From the NCBI RefSeq assembly GCF_014647855.1, contig NZ_BMPZ01000001.1, positions 1 through 64,000 on the forward strand: a DNA stretch of 64,000 nt. The letters run 5' to 3'. This DNA is from Shewanella gelidii. GTDB lineage: Bacteria > Pseudomonadota > Gammaproteobacteria > Enterobacterales > Shewanellaceae. Made by a program: the position numbers and the translations under genes. This document shows, piece after piece, positions 51,880-61,429 of this stretch. Position 1 is the stretch's first letter. Each line of letters begins with the position of its first letter. The notes below the pieces were generated by a model. It saw only the letters and a program-made list of their open reading frames with translations, was not told where the DNA came from and made no database searches.

Positions 51880-53106
51880 ATGCTTAACGTATTGAAGGCA
51901 ATTATCGGCAAGTGCCTATATCAACTCGCGAAACTAAGCCCTAGAAACAAGCATAAAGCGGTATTTGGTTGCCACCACAACTTATTTAGCGACAACAGTA
52001 AATACTTATTCTTGCACTGGTCTCAGAGCCAATTTATCCGTGCAATATGGATTTCAGGCAATCACCGACTCGTCGAGCAATTGCGCTTATCCGGTCATGA
52101 AGCTTACGTGAGGTGGTCCTTACAAGGGGTCTTCCATAGCCTAACGGCAAAATACGTTTGCTACAGCAGCTATGTGGGAGATGTGAATCAATATCTTACT
52201 GGCGGCACATTCAAAATTAACCTGTGGCATGGGAGTCCGCTAAAACAAATTGAACATGATATTGAACACGGCACCTTAGCATCTACCTATCGGCCCATTG
52301 GAATTGTGAACCGCTTCATGACTGAGCTATTCCATCATCAGGAATATGTACGCCCTGATCTCATGTTAAGCCCGAGTCCACTCGTCGATGCCCTATTTTC
52401 TAGTGCATTCCGTATATCTCACGAGCAGATATTGCGCAGCGGCTACCCTAGAACCGACTATTTCGCAGACGCTCAAGCCTCTTATGCGATACCGAAGGTA
52501 AAACCTTTGCATTCACCCGCGATCAAACTTGCTGACTATCAGCGCGTTGTGCTGTACGCGCCTAGCTTTAGAGATAACATCAGCACGGACGAGAACCCGT
52601 ATGTCAACGTCATAGACTGGCTCAATTTATCCCATGAGCTGGTTGCGAGTAACACGTTACTACTTATACGTTGCCACCCGAATGAGCGGCATTTAGCTGA
52701 AGCATTGGCACAGCAGCCTAACATCATTGATATCAGCCATCGAGAGGATGTATACGACTTGCTGCCGTATCTTGATCTATTGATTACCGACTACTCATCA
52801 CTTTATATCGACGCACTGCAATTCCAAGTGCCATTGGCATTTTTTCAATTCGATAAAGACAGCTACCTCACCAAGAGTCGCGCTCAATATGAGTATGCAG
52901 AGCACATGAGATTGCCCGGCATAGAAATCCACAATTCTGAGGCATTCATTCATATCGCTGCAAAAGGCAGGCATGGAAGATTCGGTGAACGAGATCAAAT
53001 AACGTCGACGGCAACTCAGACACAAGACTACCAACTTGCCAAACAGCTGTATTGGCAACAGCAGCAAACGTCTTTTGAAGTCCTACACAAGGCGATTACA
53101 ATTTAG
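51880..53106 (+). CDS. CDP-glycerol glycerophosphotransferase (TagB/TagF-like)
   Basis: A 408-residue GT-B fold transferase that moves glycerol phosphate from CDP-glycerol onto a sugar or a growing poly(glycerol phosphate). The family motifs LWHGSPLKQIEHD, YAPSFRDN, RCHPNE and LITDYSSLYIDAL are present. Its length is that of TagB primases (about 380) rather than the longer TagF polymerase. It closes the operon that begins at 47723. Confidence 0.9.
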   Translation: MLNVLKAIIGKCLYQLAKLSPRNKHKAVFGCHHNLFSDNSKYLFLHWSQSQFIRAIWISGNHRLVEQLRLSGHEAYVRWSLQGVFHSLTAKYVCYSSYVGDVNQYLTGGTFKINLWHGSPLKQIEHDIEHGTLASTYRPIGIVNRFMTELFHHQEYVRPDLMLSPSPLVDALFSSAFRISHEQILRSGYPRTDYFADAQASYAIPKVKPLHSPAIKLADYQRVVLYAPSFRDNISTDENPYVNVIDWLNLSHELVASNTLLLIRCHPNERHLAEALAQQPNIIDISHREDVYDLLPYLDLLITDYSSLYIDALQFQVPLAFFQFDKDSYLTKSRAQYEYAEHMRLPGIEIHNSEAFIHIAAKGRHGRFGERDQITSTATQTQDYQLAKQLYWQQQQTSFEVLHKAITI

Positions 53107-53113
53107 TGATTTT

Positions 53114-53134
53114 AAGTCATTTAGCGACTTTTTG
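53114..53134 (+). terminator. Intrinsic terminator of the tag-like operon
   Basis: AAGTC (53114-53118) pairs with GACTT (53126-53130) and continues into a T run. It is short, but it lies 8 bp after the last stop. The gap to 53353 otherwise holds only a short CGCAATTGATGGG direct repeat near 53240. Confidence 0.45.
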
Positions 53135-53353
53135 ATTAAGAAGAGTATTGGCAGTAACGCAACATATATTGCGATAAAAGCCACAATGAGAATTCAACTG
53201 GAAATGCCACTGGGAGTATTTAGGGCCTGTATTAATGGACGCAATTGATGGGCGCAATTGATATGCTAATTAGAATGGAGTTAACAAAAACGACTTAAAG
53301 TCATCATACAAACAGCACAATATATAAATGACTAATATCGAACCTTTACGGGT

Positions 53354-53905
53354 CTATTCACCTCGAAATAACGGTTGAGTCACATCTTGTACAGAGAGTA
53401 TAGGGCTTTGTCCTTTAGCGAGGGGCCAGTCAATCGCAAGCGTTGGATCGCTCCATAAAATGCCCTGTTGGTCACCAGCCATATAGTAACTCGAGCACTT
53501 ATAAAGCACATCGGCAGACTCACTCAACACTAGAAAGCCATGGGCGAAACCCGGTGGAATCCAAACCTGCTGATGGTTTTGATTTGATAATATATGTCCA
53601 ACCCATTGGCCATATGTTTCAGAATGAGGTCGAATATCCACCGCAACATCAAATACCTCTCCATGCACCACACTCACTAGTTTTCCTTGTGGTTGCTGAG
53701 ACTGAAAATGTAATCCTCGAAGAACGTGGCGCTTTGACTGGCTCAAATTCTCCTGCACTAAAGACTGACTCGGCTGGCCGTAGAGCGAAAGAAATTGGTT
53801 AAAGCTTGATTCCCTCAAGACCTCTTTAAAAAAACCCCGCTCATCATGATGTACAACCGGCTCAAAAACCAATACATCCGGAATCGCTGATTGATTACAT
53901 TTCAT
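53354..53905 (-). CDS. rfbC: dTDP-4-dehydrorhamnose 3,5-epimerase
   Basis: A 183-residue cupin-fold epimerase, third step of dTDP-L-rhamnose synthesis. HDERGFFKE, the catalytic-His segment RGLHFQ, KLVSVVHGEVFDVAVDIR, and PPGFAHGFLVLSE are standard RmlC sequence. The start overlaps the rfbA stop by 4 bp. It complements rfbB and rfbD at 17.6-20.1 kb. Confidence 0.95.
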   Translation of the reverse strand: MKCNQSAIPDVLVFEPVVHHDERGFFKEVLRESSFNQFLSLYGQPSQSLVQENLSQSKRHVLRGLHFQSQQPQGKLVSVVHGEVFDVAVDIRPHSETYGQWVGHILSNQNHQQVWIPPGFAHGFLVLSESADVLYKCSSYYMAGDQQGILWSDPTLAIDWPLAKGQSPILSVQDVTQPLFRGE

Positions 53906-54792
53906 AAACGTCTCTGTTTTCTAACTAAACTTTCTAAATACTCGCCATAGCCACTATTTAACAAAGGCTTTGCCAACTTCATTAATTGTGAACCATCAAT
54001 CCAGCCTTGCCGAAATGCGACCTCTTCTGGGCAGTTTATTTTTAAACCTTGACGCTTTTCGATAGCAGCAACAAACTGTGTCGCTTCAGAAAGTGCATCC
54101 GGTGTTCCCGTATCTAGCCATGCCACGCCTCTGCCTAAGGTAGAGACTGTGAGCTGATTAGTATTCATATATTGAGTTATCACATCAACGATTTCTAACT
54201 CACCGCGAGAGGATGGTTGAATACCCTTCGCATACTCAACGGCTTGAGAGTCGAAGAAGTACAATCCTGGCATGGCATATTGAGACTTCGGCGCTTTCGG
54301 CTTCTCTTGAATGGAAATCACAACGCCCTGCTGGTTAAGACTGACGACACCATAATCCTGAGGATTTGCAACGTGATAAGCAAAAACATGGGCACCGACA
54401 TGCTGACTTGCCGCATCAAGCCATATCTGCGCTAAGTTTTCACCATAAAAAAGGTTATCCCCTAAGACCAATGCGCAACCATGACCAGCCAAAAAATCTT
54501 CCGCAATTAACAGGGATTCTGCGATACCATTCGCTTGTTCTTGAATGGCATATTCAAGGTGAATGCCCCACTGCTGACCACGACCCAGCAATGTCTGAAA
54601 CAAAGGTAAATCTCGGGCTGTACAGATGATTAAAATATGCTGAATTCCAGCTTGCATCAACGTCGCCAATGGATAATAAATCATAGGCTTATCGTAAATG
54701 GGTAGCAGTTGCTTACTCACATTGAGTGTCATCGGATACAGACGAGAACCTTGCCCGCCGGCTAGAACAATGCCTTTTTTAGTTACAACGAT
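53902..54792 (-). CDS. rfbA: Glucose-1-phosphate thymidylyltransferase, no canonical start codon
   Basis: First step of dTDP-rhamnose synthesis. The first ATG in frame (54732) would give 276 residues beginning MTLNVSKQLLPIYD and lacking the nucleotide-binding loop. The missing part is intact in the DNA upstream in the same frame (KKGIVLAGGQGSRLYP), so the real protein must begin before 54771. Between the in-frame TAA at 54811-54813 and that loop there is no ATG, GTG or TTG; the candidates are ATC at 54792, with GGGGG five bases ahead, or ATT. Length from ATC would be 296, normal for RmlA (about 290). The gene either uses a rare start or is crippled. Confidence 0.8.
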   Translation of the reverse strand: MVVTKKGIVLAGGQGSRLYPMTLNVSKQLLPIYDKPMIYYPLATLMQAGIQHILIICTARDLPLFQTLLGRGQQWGIHLEYAIQEQANGIAESLLIAEDFLAGHGCALVLGDNLFYGENLAQIWLDAASQHVGAHVFAYHVANPQDYGVVSLNQQGVVISIQEKPKAPKSQYAMPGLYFFDSQAVEYAKGIQPSSRGELEIVDVITQYMNTNQLTVSTLGRGVAWLDTGTPDALSEATQFVAAIEKRQGLKINCPEEVAFRQGWIDGSQLMKLAKPLLNSGYGEYLESLVRKQRRL

Positions 54793-54862
54793 TTTAGCCC
54801 CCGAATCCTGTTACCTGCGCTTCTACTGATTTTACGACTTGCAGGTTGTACTTATTCTAAAC

Positions 54863-54892
54863 AAAAAACGCCAGCCCTCTACAAGCTAGCGT
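54863..54892 (-). terminator. Intrinsic terminator after galE
   Basis: On the minus strand ACGCTAGC (54892-54885) pairs with GCTGGCGT (54875-54868) with one T-G pair, followed by six T. It lies 23 bp after the galE stop. Confidence 0.75.
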
Positions 54893-54915
54893 TCTGGCCA
54901 TAATGAATGAGCTTT

Positions 54916-55929
54916 CTATGAATAATAACCATCAGGGTTCATGGACTGCCACTTCCAACTGCTAGAAACCATGTCATCTAGAGTATGGGTTGCTTGCCAG
55001 CCTAGGTCTTTCTTAGCCAGAGAAGGATCTCCCCAATAAGCAGCAATATCTCCAGACCGCCTTTTTGCCACTTGATATTGGATCGGCATGCCGCAAGCTT
55101 GCTCAAAAGCTTTCACCATTTCAAGAACGCTAACACCAACACCGGTACCCAAATTGTAAGTGACGAGACCAGATCCCGTCGCTAGTTTTTCAAGTGCTTT
55201 TAAATGACCACGAGCCAAATCGACGACATGAATATAGTCTCTGACGCCGGTTCCATCTGGCGTCTCATAATCATCACCAAAAACGCTCAGTTGTTCGCGC
55301 TTACCGACGGCAACTTGAGCAATAAAAGGCATCAGATTATTGGGAATGTCATTTGGATCTTCACCAATCAAACCACTTTCATGGGCCCCAACAGGATTAA
55401 AGTACCGCAAGCGAGCGATATTCCATTCGGGATCTGAATTAGCCAAATCAGCTAGCACATTTTCTACCATCAGCTTTGATTGCCCATAAGGGCTTTCAGG
55501 CGCCATAGGAAAGCTTTCAAGCATTGGCAGTGAAGCAGGCTCGCCGTAAACCGTGGCCGAAGAACTAAACACAAGGTTTTTGACCTTAAATTTATTCATC
55601 ACTTCACATAATACCAAAGTGCCGGCAACGTTATTTTGGTAATACTTTAAGGGTTCAGCAACAGACTCACCAACCGCTTTTAAACCAGCAAAGTGGACCA
55701 CTGCATCAATGCTATTTTCTGAGAAAATTTTATGCAGAATAACGCTGTCTAAAATATCACCTTGATAAAACTGTATACTGGTACCTGCAATTTTTTCAAC
55801 ACGCTTAAGCGCTTCAATACTTGAATTACAAAGGTTATCGATAACGACTACATCCTTGCCAATGTTGAGTAACTCAACAATTGTGTGACTTCCTATGTAC
55901 CCTGCACCACCGGTCACTAAAACAGCCAT
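54916..55929 (-). CDS. galE: UDP-glucose 4-epimerase
   Basis: A 337-residue extended SDR enzyme interconverting UDP-glucose and UDP-galactose. GGAGYIGSH is at residues 7-15, the catalytic [10 protein letters not shown] and YGQSK follow, and GTGVGVSV and [11 protein letters not shown] are family markers. It is 45 bp downstream of glmM in the same direction. Confidence 0.95.
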   Translation of the reverse strand: MAVLVTGGAGYIGSHTIVELLNIGKDVVVIDNLCNSSIEALKRVEKIAGTSIQFYQGDILDSVILHKIFSENSIDAVVHFAGLKAVGESVAEPLKYYQNNVAGTLVLCEVMNKFKVKNLVFSSSATVYGEPASLPMLESFPMAPESPYGQSKLMVENVLADLANSDPEWNIARLRYFNPVGAHESGLIGEDPNDIPNNLMPFIAQVAVGKREQLSVFGDDYETPDGTGVRDYIHVVDLARGHLKALEKLATGSGLVTYNLGTGVGVSVLEMVKAFEQACGMPIQYQVAKRRSGDIAAYWGDPSLAKKDLGWQATHTLDDMVSSSWKWQSMNPDGYYS

Positions 55930-55974
55930 AGCCTTTCCCTAATCTAAAAATCCATGAATACGATATAATGATAA

Positions 55975-57327
55975 CTATAGACTACGGATCACTTCAGCAA
56001 TGGCTTCGGCATGCCGCTGAGTTCCGCTTGGATCCGTTGATTCAACCATAACTCGGATCAGCGGCTCTGTACCAGACTTCCTCAGCAATACTCGGCCACT
56101 ATCTCCCATTTCAGCTTCCGCATCTTTCACTGCTTGTTTGACAGCATCCATCTCGATCATTGCCGCGGCATTGCCATTTTCAACTCTCACGTTAATTAAG
56201 ACTTGCGGCAACATCTTCATTCCGGAAACTAATTCCGCAAGTGATTGACCCGATTCAACAATCGCCTTTAGCACTTGCAGTGATGCAACGATACCATCAC
56301 CAGTTGTTGTATGCTTTAAGCTCAGGATATGCCCTGAGTTTTCACCACCAATTTTCCAACCGGTTTTCTTCAATTGTTCAACAACATACCGGTCACCAAC
56401 ATTCGCTCGAACAAACGGGATATCCATCTCTCGAAGCGCAAGTTCAAGCCCCAGATTTGACATCAAAGTCCCAACGACGCCACCATCCATTTTGCCCTTT
56501 GCTTTTAACGAGCTTGCCAAAATATATAAAATTTGATCGCCATCGACTTTGTTGCCCAAGTGATCCACAAACATAATTCGGTCTGCGTCACCATCCAATG
56601 CAATCCCAAAATCCGCCTCTTCAGCTTGTACGACAATAGAAAGGCTTTTCAAATCAGTTGCACCGCAACGGTCATTGATATTAATCCCATCTGGCTGGTC
56701 ATTGATACTGATCACTTCAGCACCGAGCTCGGCATAAACCTTTTTCGCAATGTGGTAAGCCGCGCCATTGGCACTATCAACTACAATTTTTAAACCTGAT
56801 AGCGATAGTGCGTTGGGAAAAGTTCCTTTACAAAACTCGATATAACGGCCTGCAGCATCTTCGATGCGCTTCACCTTACCTAACTTATCTGACTCGACAC
56901 ACGCCATGCCATCTTCATTGATTGCCTTATCGAGCAAAACTTCTATTTCTTGCTCTTGGGCGTCAGTCAATTTTGTGCCTGCATTTGAAAAAAACTTGAT
57001 CCCGTTATCGTAATACGGGTTATGGGAGGCACTAATCACGACTCCTGCATCAGCCCGAAAAGTTGAAGCCAAATATGCAACCGCAGGTGTTGGCATTGGG
57101 CCAATCAAAGAAACATTGACGCCTGCTGCAATCAGGCCTGCTTCGATCGCAGATTCAAGCATATAGCCACTAATTCGAGTATCTTTACCAATTATGACAC
57201 CTTTGGTGCCTGATGATGCCAGCACTGTACCTGCCGCCCACCCTAACTTCATCGCAAATGAAGGTGTAATAGGAAAGTTACCCACTTTACCGCGCACGCC
57301 ATCGGTGCCAAAATACTTACGCGTCAT
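55975..57327 (-). CDS. glmM: Phosphoglucosamine mutase
   Basis: A 450-residue enzyme converting glucosamine-6-phosphate to glucosamine-1-phosphate for UDP-GlcNAc. [10 protein letters not shown] at residues 4-13, the phosphoserine loop VVISASHNP, the metal site LDGDADR, the sugar loop GGENSGH and the phosphate-binding [11 protein letters not shown] are all present. GlmM is usually found beside folP and ftsH; this copy lies in a polysaccharide cluster and could be a second, dedicated one. Confidence 0.93.
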   Translation of the reverse strand: MTRKYFGTDGVRGKVGNFPITPSFAMKLGWAAGTVLASSGTKGVIIGKDTRISGYMLESAIEAGLIAAGVNVSLIGPMPTPAVAYLASTFRADAGVVISASHNPYYDNGIKFFSNAGTKLTDAQEQEIEVLLDKAINEDGMACVESDKLGKVKRIEDAAGRYIEFCKGTFPNALSLSGLKIVVDSANGAAYHIAKKVYAELGAEVISINDQPDGININDRCGATDLKSLSIVVQAEEADFGIALDGDADRIMFVDHLGNKVDGDQILYILASSLKAKGKMDGGVVGTLMSNLGLELALREMDIPFVRANVGDRYVVEQLKKTGWKIGGENSGHILSLKHTTTGDGIVASLQVLKAIVESGQSLAELVSGMKMLPQVLINVRVENGNAAAMIEMDAVKQAVKDAEAEMGDSGRVLLRKSGTEPLIRVMVESTDPSGTQRHAEAIAEVIRSL

Positions 57328-57621
57328 ATCATTGTCCTAATGAAAAAGGTCGAGTCCCTAAAGCGGCCTCAACCTTTGAAAAATTACAGTTAATATATCA
57401 AATAAACCAGCATCTTTCGAGCCGAGCCATCAGTTCACGTTCGTGATACAAATGAATAAAGCTGAGATGAAGATTAAAATGCACTCAAAACTGATGAGAG
57501 AGCATTATGTCACAGAAAAGCATTTGAAAATGAGCTTACATTTGCTTAACTTCCTACGAATAAAAAATGAAAAAGCTGACCTTGCAAAGCAACGTCAGCT
57601 CTCAATTACACCAAACAGGAA
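57328..57621 (-). terminator. Intergenic region with intrinsic terminator (57569-57600)
   Basis: On the minus strand AGCTGAC (57600-57594) pairs with GTCAGCT (57580-57574), followed by five T. It ends the transcript of the 57622-59562 gene, so galE/glmM has a separate promoter in the rest of this gap. A 60-codon plus-strand frame here is not convincing. Confidence 0.7.
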
Positions 57622-59562
57622 TTAGGAAACCAAATTAACAACGATTTCGTCTTTAGACGGTGCCTTTTTAATTTGTCTTTGCTGCCACACTAAATCACAA
57701 ATACCATCTGTGGGATTAAAGCCCGTGGGCGTTTGCAACAAAATATCGCGAATAGTTTGATGGTCAAACTCATGACAAGCCTTATCTAGCTGACTCAAAA
57801 CAACTTGATACTCTGACCAAGGCATAAATTGCTCATTGGCAGTCATAATGCGTTCATGCTCAGTCCCTATAACATCATCACCAATCAATAACTCTTCGTA
57901 TAGTTTTTCACCAGGTCGAAGGCCACTAAACTGAATTTCTATTTCGCCATCAGGGGTCTCGCTGTTCTTCACTTCATAACCGCTGAGGCGGATCATTTTT
58001 TCAGCTAGATCTACAATACGAACGGACTCTCCCATATCCAGCACAAATACATCACCACCTTTACCCATAGCGCCCGCCTGAATGACAAGCTGAGAAGCTT
58101 CAGGGATCGTCATGAAGAAACGAGTAATATCTTGATGAGTTACTGTAACAGGGCCTCCCGCAGCAATTTGGCGGCGAAATAAAGGCACAACAGATCCAGA
58201 TGAGCCTAGAACATTACCAAAACGAACCATGCAAAACCGTGTATTGTTCTCTTCATTCGCAAGTGCTTGTAAAGCCAATTCAGCCATGCGCTTGGTTGTC
58301 CCCATCACATTGGTAGGGCGAACCGCTTTGTCAGTTGAAATGAGAACAAAGGTTTTAACTTTGGCTTTGATTGCAGCTTGCGCCGTATACAAGGTACCAA
58401 AAATATTATTACGTACGCCTTCGACCACATTATGCTCAACCAATGGCACATGTTTATAGGCCGCTGCATGATATAAAGTTTCAACTTTAAACGAGCTCAT
58501 CACAGCTTCTAAACGATTTTGCTTTTGAATAGAGCCCATGATTGGGAATATCTCTACATCTAACCCTTGATCCTTCACCTTAGCGGTTAGCTCTTTTTCG
58601 ATGGAATAAAGCCCAAACTCAGATAATTCAAACAAAACTAATCGTTTTGGCTTTTGCTGAATTATCTGTCGGCACAGCTCAGAACCAATCGAACCACCCG
58701 CCCCCGTAACCATCACGGTTTTACCACGAACGTTTGCTGTCATTAAATCAACGCGAGGGTCGACAGCATCTCTGCCAAGTAAGTCAGAAATTTCTACTTC
58801 CTTGATATCACTATAAAGCTTGTCACCATTTACCAAATCAGCCATTGCAGGTATGGTTAAAACTTGCACTGACAATGGTTCCAAACGACTCAATATTTCT
58901 TGCCGCGCTTTACGAGAAATACTCGGCATGGCGAGTAAAACCTTCGTTGCGGCTTTTTGGTTTACAAGCTTTTTAATACTATAGGGAGAGTGAACATGAA
59001 CTCCTTGAATGATATTGCCTTGCAATGTTTCATCATCATCCACAAAAGCCGATGGGTAATACTCATGGCTTTGCGCTAATGAGGTAAGAAGTTGCCGCCC
59101 ACTCACACCGGCACCATAGATGATGACAGGCTCGCCAATATTTTTAAGGCCAGAGCCAACTGCGGAGCGCACTATACCGCGACTTCCACCAACAAAAACC
59201 AAAGCAAAAGCAGCATAAATCAAAGGAACGGTACGCGGTAGCCCGGCATCCAAAAAGTATCCAATGAATACTAAGCTAACTGTAGATGCTAGAACGCCTA
59301 ATATAATGGCTCCCAGCGCTTGAATTCCCATATAGCGTAATACTGCGCGATACAAACCTAGCTTAACAAATGCCACAACACTTAAAGGAGCCACCAGTAC
59401 AATAATCAACCAGAATGAGGGGTTAACAAGCACACTTAAAGAGTCAATCCGAACAAATAAAGCAAACCAAAACGAAAGGATTAAAAATCCAGCATCTACT
59501 ATTACGCTGATGAGACGTTTATGGCTTCTTTTTAAAGAAAAGAGAACCTGAAGGATATCCAT
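57622..59562 (-). CDS. pglF: UDP-N-acetylglucosamine 4,6-dehydratase (PglF/WbpM/CapD-type)
   Basis: A 646-residue inner-membrane enzyme. Four N-terminal helices (within about 10-125), a CoA-binding-like Rossmann domain (YGAGVSGRQLL, about 150), and an extended SDR dehydratase with VTGAGGSIGSE and STDKAVRPTNVMGTTKR, where Met replaces the usual catalytic Tyr, as in PglF, FlaA1 and WbpM. Oxidises and dehydrates UDP-GlcNAc to the 4-keto-6-deoxy sugar. With the next genes it forms a bacillosamine-type pathway. Confidence 0.9.
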   Translation of the reverse strand: MDILQVLFSLKRSHKRLISVIVDAGFLILSFWFALFVRIDSLSVLVNPSFWLIIVLVAPLSVVAFVKLGLYRAVLRYMGIQALGAIILGVLASTVSLVFIGYFLDAGLPRTVPLIYAAFALVFVGGSRGIVRSAVGSGLKNIGEPVIIYGAGVSGRQLLTSLAQSHEYYPSAFVDDDETLQGNIIQGVHVHSPYSIKKLVNQKAATKVLLAMPSISRKARQEILSRLEPLSVQVLTIPAMADLVNGDKLYSDIKEVEISDLLGRDAVDPRVDLMTANVRGKTVMVTGAGGSIGSELCRQIIQQKPKRLVLFELSEFGLYSIEKELTAKVKDQGLDVEIFPIMGSIQKQNRLEAVMSSFKVETLYHAAAYKHVPLVEHNVVEGVRNNIFGTLYTAQAAIKAKVKTFVLISTDKAVRPTNVMGTTKRMAELALQALANEENNTRFCMVRFGNVLGSSGSVVPLFRRQIAAGGPVTVTHQDITRFFMTIPEASQLVIQAGAMGKGGDVFVLDMGESVRIVDLAEKMIRLSGYEVKNSETPDGEIEIQFSGLRPGEKLYEELLIGDDVIGTEHERIMTANEQFMPWSEYQVVLSQLDKACHEFDHQTIRDILLQTPTGFNPTDGICDLVWQQRQIKKAPSKDEIVVNLVS

Positions 59563-59613
59563 ACCAACCTTCTTATTTCATAAAAAGCAAAACAATAGAG
59601 AAAAGTAGTTTGA

Positions 59614-60792
59614 CTATACTTGCGATGCCAACTCTAAAACTTCCTGCAGCACTGAACGGGTTTTACTGATTTCTTTGGAAGTCAGCGTAGGGTGAACAAG
59701 AAACATCAAGCTAGTCTCTCCTAGTTCTACAGCATTCTTAAGCCTTACTTTTGGTCGCCACGGAGTTTCATCAAATGCCTTTTCCATATACACTTCAGAA
59801 CAACTACCCTGAAAGGCCGGTACGCCGCGAGCTGAAATCTCTTCAACAATACGGTCTCTGCTCCAGCCATCAGCCAAAAGCTCAGGTTTAATAAACAAAT
59901 AGTGCTTATAAGCAGCATGACTGCATTCACTTCCAACTTCTACAGTCCGAACTAAAGAAATGTCCATTACTGAGCGGTCGATAGCTTCAGCATTATCTTG
60001 GCGTTTTTTAGTCCAATCATCCATGCGGCGCAATTGAATTCTTCCTATTGCAGCCTGAATCTCAGTCATACGCCAGTTTGTGCCAAAGCTTTCATGCAGC
60101 CATCGAAAACCTGGCGGGTGCTCTTTGTTATATATAGCGTCATAACTCTTACCATGATCTTTATAACTCCACATCTTTGACCAAAGGTCACGATCACTGG
60201 TGGTCACCATGCCCCCCTCGCCCGCTGTCGTCATAATCTTATCTTGACAAAAACTCCATGCACCAATATGACCTATCGAGCCAACTGATTTTCCCTTGTA
60301 CTTTGCGCCATGAGCCTGAGCACAATCCTCTATCACATAGAATCCATACTCACGACTTAAATCCATAATTTCATCCATATTTGCAGGCATTCCAGCTAAA
60401 TGAACAACTATCACAGCTTTCGTTTTTGGTGTTAACACTTCTTTAATGCTTTGAGCAGTTATATTTTGACTGTTTAAGTCTACATCCGCAAAAACTGGAT
60501 TAGCACCTGCCGTCACAATACTTGAAGCAGAAGCCAAAAATGTTCGAGGTGTTGTAATAACTTCATCCCCCTCACCGACTTCTAATGCCTTTAATGCTAT
60601 ATCGAGAGCTAATGTGCCGTTCGCCAAAGCGACAGCGAATTTACTATCTGCCCATTCGGCAAACTCCTTTTCAAACTCTCTACCTTCTGTTCCAGTCCAA
60701 TAATTTACTTTATTAGACAAAATAATCTTACTTGCTATATCTGCTTCTTCTTGAGTAAATGAAGGCCAAGGAGAAAATGGGGAATTTAACAC
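59614..60792 (-). CDS. pglE: DegT/DnrJ/EryC1/StrS aminotransferase (PglE-like)
   Basis: A 392-residue PLP-dependent sugar aminotransferase. The PLP-lysine is in FCQDKIMTTAGEGGM; ALANGTLALDIALKAL, VIEDCAQAHGA and TNWRMTEIQAAIG are family motifs. It would aminate the keto group at C4 made by the dehydratase. It lies 4 bp after the acetyltransferase gene. Confidence 0.9.
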   Translation of the reverse strand: MLNSPFSPWPSFTQEEADIASKIILSNKVNYWTGTEGREFEKEFAEWADSKFAVALANGTLALDIALKALEVGEGDEVITTPRTFLASASSIVTAGANPVFADVDLNSQNITAQSIKEVLTPKTKAVIVVHLAGMPANMDEIMDLSREYGFYVIEDCAQAHGAKYKGKSVGSIGHIGAWSFCQDKIMTTAGEGGMVTTSDRDLWSKMWSYKDHGKSYDAIYNKEHPPGFRWLHESFGTNWRMTEIQAAIGRIQLRRMDDWTKKRQDNAEAIDRSVMDISLVRTVEVGSECSHAAYKHYLFIKPELLADGWSRDRIVEEISARGVPAFQGSCSEVYMEKAFDETPWRPKVRLKNAVELGETSLMFLVHPTLTSKEISKTRSVLQEVLELASQV

Positions 60793-60796
60793 TACA

Positions 60797-61429
60797 TCAC
60801 CTATTACTGACTTTTATTTTAGCAGGGTTACCTACTACAGTTTTTCCTTTAGGAACATCTTTAACAACCGTGGCCCCTGCACCAACAACAGCTTCAGGGC
60901 CAATTTTAATTTGCTGCCGAACTTGAGCACCAATACCAACCCAGGCTTTTTCACCGACTTGCACAGCGCCTGCAAGACTTGCATTCGGGCTAATATGCAC
61001 ACCATCTTGCAATGCACAATCATGATCTACACAAGAGTTAGTATTAAGAACGCAAGCCTCACCAATGGTTGAAAAGGGGTTAACAGCTGCTCCCGCCATT
61101 ACAACGGTTCCTTCTTTAATTTGAGCATAATTACTGACGATAGCTTTAGGGTGAATGAGAGGAGGGCACTTTGCTCCAGCCTCTACAATTTCTCTATGTT
61201 TGCTATATCGAACTGAGTTGTTACCTATTGCGACAACAATACAATCATAACTATCAATTGATTCAAAAAGGCTTTGCGTATTTCCAACTACACTCCAGTG
61301 CTCAACTTGCAACTTATGGGGCCATGCATCATCAAAGAATTTGATTTCTGAGTACCCATTTAACTCAGCGAGTTCAGCAACAACCTTACCATGACCGCTC
61401 GCACCTAAAATAGCACAAACGCTACTCAT
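60797..61429 (-). CDS. pglD: Sugar O/N-acetyltransferase (PglD/NeuD-like)
   Basis: A 210-residue enzyme with N-terminal UDP-sugar-binding domain (AILGASGHGKVVAEL) and a C-terminal left-handed beta-helix of hexapeptide repeats (GVHISPNASLAGAVQVGEKA; then VVGAGATVVKDVPKG). The catalytic His-type segment is NTNSCVDHDC. PglD acetylates the C4 amine in di-N-acetylbacillosamine synthesis. The ATG at 61429 overlaps the upstream gene's stop by 8 bp. Confidence 0.88.
   Translation of the reverse strand: MSSVCAILGASGHGKVVAELAELNGYSEIKFFDDAWPHKLQVEHWSVVGNTQSLFESIDSYDCIVVAIGNNSVRYSKHREIVEAGAKCPPLIHPKAIVSNYAQIKEGTVVMAGAAVNPFSTIGEACVLNTNSCVDHDCALQDGVHISPNASLAGAVQVGEKAWVGIGAQVRQQIKIGPEAVVGAGATVVKDVPKGKTVVGNPAKIKVSNR

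Noticed and set aside
53220..53275. CGCAATTGATGGG direct repeat after the tag-like operon
   Set aside because: Only two short copies; too little to call a functional element.
57443..57625. 60-codon plus-strand frame
   Set aside because: It runs through the terminator of the dehydratase gene and into its 3' end; Lys-rich low-complexity sequence.
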